Assembly (NCBI RefSeq): GCF_014925385.1 | Contig: NZ_JACSDK010000009.1 | Location: forward strand, 422,022 to 486,021 | Length of the DNA: 64,000 nucleotides | Source: Pelagibius marinus | GTDB taxonomy: Bacteria > Pseudomonadota > Alphaproteobacteria > Kiloniellales > Kiloniellaceae | Direction of reading: 5' to 3' | Part shown: piece by piece, positions 59,305 through 64,000 of the stretch | How positions within the stretch are numbered: the stretch's first letter is position 1 | How the letters are laid out: each line of letters begins with the position of its first letter | Made by a program: the position numbers and the translations under genes | Notes under the pieces: model-generated | Told to the model about the DNA's origin: nothing | Databases searched by the model: none | The model's input: only the letters and a program-made list of their open reading frames with translations

Positions 59305-60372
59305 CTAGACCAGGGCCTTCAGCACCGCCTCGCCACAGGCCGTGGTATCGGCGGTGCCGCCCAGGTCGCGGGTGCGCGCGGCGGGATCCTCCAGCACCGT
59401 CTCGATGGCCGCCTCCAGCTCGGCGGCCGCTGCGTCTTCGCCCAGATGCTCGAGCATCATGGCCGCCGTCCACACCGCGGCGATGGGGTTGGCCACGCCC
59501 TGGCCGGCGATGTCCGGGGCCGAGCCGTGCACCGGTTCGAAGAGCGAGGGGAACTCGCGCGGCGGGTTGAGGTTGGCGGCGGGGGCGATGCCGATGGAGC
59601 CGGCCACCGCGGGCCCGAGGTCGGAGAGGATGTCGCCGAAGAGGTTGGAGGCCACCACCACGTCGAACCAGTCCGGATGCTGCACGAAGTGCGCGGTGAG
59701 GATGTCGATGTGGTACTGCGCCGTCTCGATGTCCGGGTAGTTCTTGGCCATGGCGGCGAAGCGCTCGTCCCAGTAGGGCATGGTGTGGACGATGCCGTTG
59801 GACTTGGTCGCCGAGGTCACGTGGCGGCGCTTGCGCTTCTTGGCCAGCTCGAAGGCATACTCCAGAATGCGGTCGGTGCCGCGCCGGGTGAAGACCGAGA
59901 GCTGGGAGACCATCTCCTGCTCGGTGCCGCCGTAGGAGCGCCCGCCGATCTCCGAGTACTCACCCTCGACGTTCTCGCGCACCACGATGAAATCGATGTC
60001 CTCCGGCCCGCGCCCGGCCAGCGGCGAGGTCATGCCGCGCAGCAGCCGCACCGGGCGCACGTTGGCGTAGAGGTCCAGCTCGCGGCGCAGCGGGATCAGC
60101 AGACCCCAGAGCGAGACGTGGTCGGCCACGCCGGGAAAGCCCACCGCCCCCAGGTAGAGGGCATCGAACTCCTTCACCTGGGCGATGCCGTCCTCGGGCA
60201 TCATGGCCCCGGTCTCGGCATAGCGCTCGCAGGACCAGTCGAAGTCCTCCCACTCCAGCGAGAAGCCGTGCTTGCCGGCCACCGCCTCGGCGGCGCGCTG
60301 GCCCACCGGAATGACTTCCTTGCCGATCCCGTCGCCGGGAATCACGGCGATGCGGTGCTTGCGATTGGACAT
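59305..60372 (-). CDS. Tartrate dehydrogenase/D-malate dehydrogenase (decarboxylating)
   Basis: 355 residues of the isocitrate/isopropylmalate dehydrogenase family. IAVIPGDGIGKEVIPVG opens it; YANVRPVRLLRGMTSPLAGR, FIVVRENVEGEYSEIGGR and ASNLFGDILSDLGPAVAGS are characteristic, and FEPVHGSAPDIAGQGVANPI is the NAD-binding segment of this branch. The arginine-rich LYANVRPVR stretch and the WGLLIPLRRELDLY substrate helix favour TtuC/DmlA over LeuB. It oxidises tartrate or D-malate with NAD and divalent metal. It stands alone. Confidence 0.88.
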   Translation of the reverse strand: MSNRKHRIAVIPGDGIGKEVIPVGQRAAEAVAGKHGFSLEWEDFDWSCERYAETGAMMPEDGIAQVKEFDALYLGAVGFPGVADHVSLWGLLIPLRRELDLYANVRPVRLLRGMTSPLAGRGPEDIDFIVVRENVEGEYSEIGGRSYGGTEQEMVSQLSVFTRRGTDRILEYAFELAKKRKRRHVTSATKSNGIVHTMPYWDERFAAMAKNYPDIETAQYHIDILTAHFVQHPDWFDVVVASNLFGDILSDLGPAVAGSIGIAPAANLNPPREFPSLFEPVHGSAPDIAGQGVANPIAAVWTAAMMLEHLGEDAAAAELEAAIETVLEDPAARTRDLGGTADTTACGEAVLKALV

Positions 60373-60582
60373 GAAAGAGCCTCCCTACCCGGAATTGTCG
60401 GGCTCTCGAATAGGGCAAAGCCCGGGTTTGGGCAAGGACGGGGGCCAAGGAGCTACGCCATCGCAGCTGGATTCCGGATGCACCCCAGCAAATTCTAAAC
60501 AAACCTCTGCCGAACAGATTCTCTTGATCAAAAAACTTATCCGACCTTAGGTTACACATAAGGTTGGGAGGCACACGCCAAG

Positions 60583-61461
60583 ATGGAGACCATCAGCTAT
60601 CTGTTTGAACAATCTTGGTTAGGCATTGCGATTGGGCTTCTAGGGGTTGCAATTGCCATTTATCAGACGGTTCGAAGAACCGGGCCTCGCTTAATCTTTC
60701 AAGCATCGGGGCAGCGCCTTATCGAAGCAGGCGGTGGATTGCTACCCAATGAAGTGGCTGTTCAATACGCAGGAAGCCAAGTCCCGCGTGTGACGCTTTC
60801 GCAAATCGTGATTTGGAATCATGGCGCAAAAGCGGTCCGCGCTGAAGATGTAGTCCAAGAAGACCCAATAGTTTTCGATTTTGGGAATGACTCAGAAGTA
60901 TTGAAAGCTGAAATCGTCAAGCGCAGCCGTGAAGCGAATAAATCAAGACTTTTAATAGAGGGGGACCAGCGAAATATCTTACGGTACAAATTCTCGTTTC
61001 TAGACCGTGGCGACGGGGTTCTCATTCGTGTGCTTCACACTGGCAAGGAACCGCGACCTAAATGCTCTGGAACAATTATTGGGATGCCGAAGGGCATGGA
61101 ATTCGGTGGACCTCTTTTACCGTCGGCACTCCATGCGCTCCTACCAGCTCTTATTAGGGCAGGCACTTTCTCATCGATTTCGGTGCGAACACCGTCGAAG
61201 AGCATCGTTCGAACGTTCAAAATTTTTCTGTCGCTCGTTATTCTCGTCGGACTAGGGGCTGTGATGGTTGCCCTGTTTCCAAGTCTAGTGATGCAATTTC
61301 AACTCGCGTTCCAACTCGATCCGGTGCCGATTTCCACAAGTGATAGGATTGGTCTCGGAGTGGCAGGAACAATCTACTCACTTCCGTTCCTGCTCTTGCT
61401 TTGGCTCTCACGAAGGCGGTTCCCATCATCCCTCTTGTCTGATGAAATTGATGAACCCTGA
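60583..61461 (+). CDS. Orphan membrane protein, probably horizontally acquired
   Basis: 292 residues. One membrane helix at 11-29, a beta-rich soluble domain (about 35-205) with VTLSQIVIWNHGAKAVRAED, ILRYKFSFLDRGDGVLIRVL and HTGKEPRPKCSGTIIG, then two helices near 214-236 and 257-277. I do not recognise a named family. Its base composition is clearly less GC-rich than all neighbours and codon thirds are often A or T. It lies alone, upstream of a tRNA-Ala gene on the other strand. GGGAGG lies 11 bases before the ATG. Acquisition is inferred from composition and context. Confidence 0.8.
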   Translation: METISYLFEQSWLGIAIGLLGVAIAIYQTVRRTGPRLIFQASGQRLIEAGGGLLPNEVAVQYAGSQVPRVTLSQIVIWNHGAKAVRAEDVVQEDPIVFDFGNDSEVLKAEIVKRSREANKSRLLIEGDQRNILRYKFSFLDRGDGVLIRVLHTGKEPRPKCSGTIIGMPKGMEFGGPLLPSALHALLPALIRAGTFSSISVRTPSKSIVRTFKIFLSLVILVGLGAVMVALFPSLVMQFQLAFQLDPVPISTSDRIGLGVAGTIYSLPFLLLLWLSRRRFPSSLLSDEIDEP

Positions 61462-61579
61462 GGCCAATTCCATTGCCTTTTCGTATCTGACCACCGGATC
61501 CAGGCACCATCGAAGCTGGTAATTGCCTTCCCATTTGGTCAATTCAGCGATGGGGCAATAGCATCTGGCTGCCCTGGGA

Positions 61580-61612
61580 AAAGCAAAACCCCCGGCCGCC
61601 GGACCGGGGGTT
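61580..61612 (-). terminator. Intrinsic terminator of tRNA-Ala
   Basis: A 9-bp stem AACCCCCGG/CCGGGGGTT lies just after the tRNA; on the minus strand it is followed by TTGCTTTT. Confidence 0.85.
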
Positions 61613-61620
61613 CTGGAAAC

Positions 61621-61696
<76 letters not shown>

Positions 61697-61911
61697 ATGG
61701 GAACCGCCGGCGCCCGAACCTGTCGGTTGACTGCGTCGCCCGGCGGCGTGATGCGGGAAATTAGGTATCCCGCCCGGTCAAGGCAAGGAAAAATTGCGAG
61801 CCCTCGAAGGGGCCGTTTTCCGGGCCTTTCGGCCCTGCAGGGGCAGGGCCGGGTCGCGAGTATCGGACCGAAGCCTTACTCTTGTCCTAACGGCGCGCGA
61901 CAGCCCCGGCT

Positions 61912-62298
61912 TCAGGTGTCGTCCTTGTCGTCCTTGTCGCCGACGACCACGTCGCTCATGTCGTCGTCGTCGCCCAGGTCCGAGGTGTCCTCGATGAAAT
62001 CCTCGTCGTCGTCGTCGCCCACGGCGGCATCCGCCTCGGCATCGTCGATGTCGAAGTCCTCGTCGTCCTCGGTCTCGCTGTCATCGTCGTCGTCGGCCAC
62101 CGGCGCCGCCTTGGCCTTCTTCGGCTTGGGCGCCGGTTCCGGCTTGGGCGCGCTGCGGCCGCGGCGCGACTTCAAGAGGGCCTCGGGATCGAATACGGTG
62201 CCACAAGAGGGGCAGACGATCGGTGACTTCTGCAGGTCGTAGAACTTGGTCTGACAACCCTGACAAATGCGCTTGGTTCCCCACTTCGGATTAGCCAC
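61912..62298 (-). CDS. TIGR02300 family protein (FYDLN acidic protein)
   Basis: 128 residues. It has a zinc-ribbon-like N-terminus with four cysteines (CQGCQTKFYDLQ and PIVCPSCGTVFDPE), including the FYDLN-like motif FYDLQ, a Pro/Lys linker and a very acidic tail of Asp/Glu runs ending DDKDDT. The family is restricted to alphaproteobacteria and has no known function. The start is a GTG with GGAGG eight bases upstream. It is divergent from aroA, a common arrangement. Confidence 0.93.
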   Translation of the reverse strand: MANPKWGTKRICQGCQTKFYDLQKSPIVCPSCGTVFDPEALLKSRRGRSAPKPEPAPKPKKAKAAPVADDDDDSETEDDEDFDIDDAEADAAVGDDDDEDFIEDTSDLGDDDDMSDVVVGDKDDKDDT

Positions 62299-62462
62299 CA
62301 GCGCGATCCTCCATCCAAAGGTCTTGCAGTTCACAGGCTGGGCGTGGCAATTGCCATGATCGTGCATCGCTGTCAAAAGGTAATTGACGGCCAACGCCGG
62401 GTCATCGCCGCCTACCAACAAAGCTCGCCCAAAACCTGCCCAGAATAAGGAATTCCAATCCC

Positions 62463-63803
62463 GTGAAACCCATGACAGCCAGGCCGAGCGACGCGCTCTC
62501 GGGCAGCCTGCGCCTGCCCGGCGACAAGTCAATCTCGCACCGGGCGCTGATGTTCGGCGGCCTGGCGGTCGGCGAGACCACCATCGACGGCCTGCTGGAG
62601 GGCGAGGATGTGCTGCGCACCGCCGCGGCGCTGCGCGCCCTGGGCGCCGAGATCAGCCGCGACGCCGAGGGGCGCTGGCACGTCTGGGGGCGCGGCGTCG
62701 GGGGGCTGGGCGAGCCCGAGGACGTGCTGGACATGGGCAACTCCGGCACCGGCGCGCGCCTGCTGCTGGGCATCCTGGCCAGCCACCCGCTGACCGCCGT
62801 GCTGACCGGCGACGCCTCGCTGCGCCGCCGCCCCATGGCGCGCGTCACCGAGCCGCTGTCGGACTGCGGGGCCACCTTCATCGCCCGCGAGGGCGGGCGC
62901 CTGCCGCTGACCGTGATCGGCGCACGCGACCCCCTGCCGCTGGACTACCGCCTGCCGGTGCCCTCGGCCCAGGTGAAGTCCGCCGTGCTGCTGGCCGGTC
63001 TCAATGCCCCGGGCACCACCCGGGTGGTGGAACGCGAGGCGACCCGCGACCACAGCGAGCGCATGCTGCGCCACTTCGGCGCCGAGGTTGTGACCCGCGA
63101 GATCGACGACGAGGGCCACCCGGCGCAGGAGATTCTTCTTACCGGCCAGCCGGAGCTCACCGGCCGGCGGGTGCTGGTGCCGGCCGACCCCTCCTCGGCG
63201 GCCTTCCCGCTGGTGGCGGCGCTGCTGCTGCCGGGATCGGAGGTGCGGCTGACCGCCATCGGCATGAACCCGCAACGCATCGGCCTCATCACCACCCTCA
63301 AGGAGATGGGCGGCGACATCACCCTGGAGAACGCCCGCGAGGAGGGCGGCGAGCCGGTCGCCGACCTGCTGGTGCGCGGCAGCAAGCTGAGGGGCGTCGA
63401 GGTGCCGGCCGAGCGGGCGCCCTCGATGATCGACGAATACCCGGTGCTGGCCATGGCCGCCGCCGTGGCCGAGGGGCGCACGGTGATGCACGGCCTGGGT
63501 GAATTGCGCGTGAAGGAAAGCGACCGCCTGGCCACCACCGCCCGTGGTCTGGCGCTGTGCGGCGTCGAGGTGGAGGAGCGCCCGGAGACCCTGGTCGTCC
63601 AGGGCGCCGGCGGCCGCCCGCCCGGCGGCAACAACCAGGCCATCCAGACCGAGCTGGACCACCGTATCGCCATGAGCTTCCTGGTCCTGGGCCTGGCCGC
63701 CGAGCGCCCGGTGCAGATCGACGACATGACCCCGATCGCCACCTCCTTCCCGGACTTCACCGCGCTGATGACCGGCCTGGGGGCGGAGATCGCAGAATCA
63801 TGA
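62463..63803 (+). CDS. aroA: 3-phosphoshikimate 1-carboxyvinyltransferase (EPSP synthase)
   Basis: 446 residues. The shikimate 3-phosphate site [18 protein letters not shown] and the PEP site [11 protein letters not shown] (here with A where glyphosate-sensitive class I enzymes have T) are present, with [12 protein letters not shown] and LRVKESDRL. It makes EPSP from shikimate 3-phosphate and PEP, the sixth step of the shikimate pathway. The GTG start has AAGGA 11 bases upstream; an ATG nine bases further in is an alternative. It overlaps cmk by four bases. Confidence 0.96.
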   Translation: MKPMTARPSDALSGSLRLPGDKSISHRALMFGGLAVGETTIDGLLEGEDVLRTAAALRALGAEISRDAEGRWHVWGRGVGGLGEPEDVLDMGNSGTGARLLLGILASHPLTAVLTGDASLRRRPMARVTEPLSDCGATFIAREGGRLPLTVIGARDPLPLDYRLPVPSAQVKSAVLLAGLNAPGTTRVVEREATRDHSERMLRHFGAEVVTREIDDEGHPAQEILLTGQPELTGRRVLVPADPSSAAFPLVAALLLPGSEVRLTAIGMNPQRIGLITTLKEMGGDITLENAREEGGEPVADLLVRGSKLRGVEVPAERAPSMIDEYPVLAMAAAVAEGRTVMHGLGELRVKESDRLATTARGLALCGVEVEERPETLVVQGAGGRPPGGNNQAIQTELDHRIAMSFLVLGLAAERPVQIDDMTPIATSFPDFTALMTGLGAEIAES

Positions 63804-64000
63804 TCATCGCCGTCGACGGACCCGTGGCCGCCGGCAAGGGCACCCTGGCGCGCCGCCTGGCCGCCGCGCTGAACTACGCCTACCTGGACACCGGCTCCAT
63901 CTACCGCGCCGTGGCGGCCCGGATCCTCGCCGCCGGCGGGGGCCCGCAGGACCCGGAAAGCGCCGCCGCGACAGCCCGGGGGGTGGCCCCCGCCCGCCTG
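63800..64000 (+). CDS. cmk: Cytidylate kinase (N-terminal part only)
   Basis: 67 codons are visible before the window ends. [20 protein letters not shown] carries the P-loop (the usual GPAASGKGT reads GPVAAGKGT), followed by [16 protein letters not shown], the (d)CMP kinase signature. It phosphorylates CMP and dCMP. Its ATG overlaps the aroA stop (ATGA), and aroA-cmk is a usual alphaproteobacterial pair, often followed by rpsA. Confidence 0.95.
   Translation, partial: MIIAVDGPVAAGKGTLARRLAAALNYAYLDTGSIYRAVAARILAAGGGPQDPESAAATARGVAPARL

Overview
The window is a GC-rich, gene-dense bacterial chromosome segment with no rRNA operon, CRISPR array or recognisable transposase. GTG and TTG starts are frequent. 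Several gene sets point to an alphaproteobacterium, plausibly of the Rhodospirillales sensu lato: kdsD-lptC-lptA-lptB-rpoN-hpf-ptsN, hsp20-DUF1150, a DUF1194 protein, an NDUFA9-like protein, the acidic FYDLN (TIGR02300) protein before aroA-cmk, and a CtrA-type box. The taxonomic placement is inference.

Layout. 1-15.3 kb: truncated adenosine deaminase-family gene, phospholipase D-like protein, DUF1194 protein, MFS transporter, cyanophycin synthetase, a lemA plus two tandem DUF2207 genes, a PLP aminotransferase, pabB-pabC and a YdeI-like protein. 15.4-17.5 kb: lipoprotein phospholipase D (ClsC/YmdC type), then a damaged tRNA-Ser locus with two extra copies of the tRNA 3' end and a 45-bp palindromic terminator. 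17.8-21.6 kb: small membrane protein, lepA and three small genes, the last preceded by a perfect CtrA-type box. 21.7-28.7 kb (minus strand): translation cluster thrS-infC-rpmI-rplT-pheS-pheT, in which infC appears to start at ATA. 28.9-34.7 kb: glycosyltransferase, alpha/beta hydrolase, epimerase-like protein, TPR protein, GST, GNAT and a small foreign-looking gene beside a GST 3' remnant. 34.7-40.7 kb: gltD-gltB (glutamate synthase). 41.2-43.9 kb: uppP, NDUFA9-like gene and an RNase D-like gene. 44.2-50.7 kb: KDO synthesis and LPS transport genes leading into rpoN, hpf and ptsN.

50.8-64 kb: hsp20-DUF1150 heat-shock unit with an RpoH-type promoter and a ROSE-like RNA thermometer, an EAL protein, a metallophosphatase, a candidate structured small RNA between two terminators, a small Cys-rich secreted protein, a copper unit (copC-copD-cytochrome c-Spy/CpxP-like), a sulfotransferase-like gene, a tartrate/D-malate dehydrogenase, an AT-richer orphan membrane-protein gene next to tRNA-Ala(GGC), and TIGR02300-aroA-cmk, with cmk cut by the window end.

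Most of the window is housekeeping. The best candidates for new biology are regulatory or RNA-level: the ATA start of infC, the double heat control of hsp20, the candidate RNA at about 54.55-54.72 kb, the decayed tRNA-Ser locus and the CtrA-type box before a 59-residue gene. No large undescribed multi-gene system was seen.
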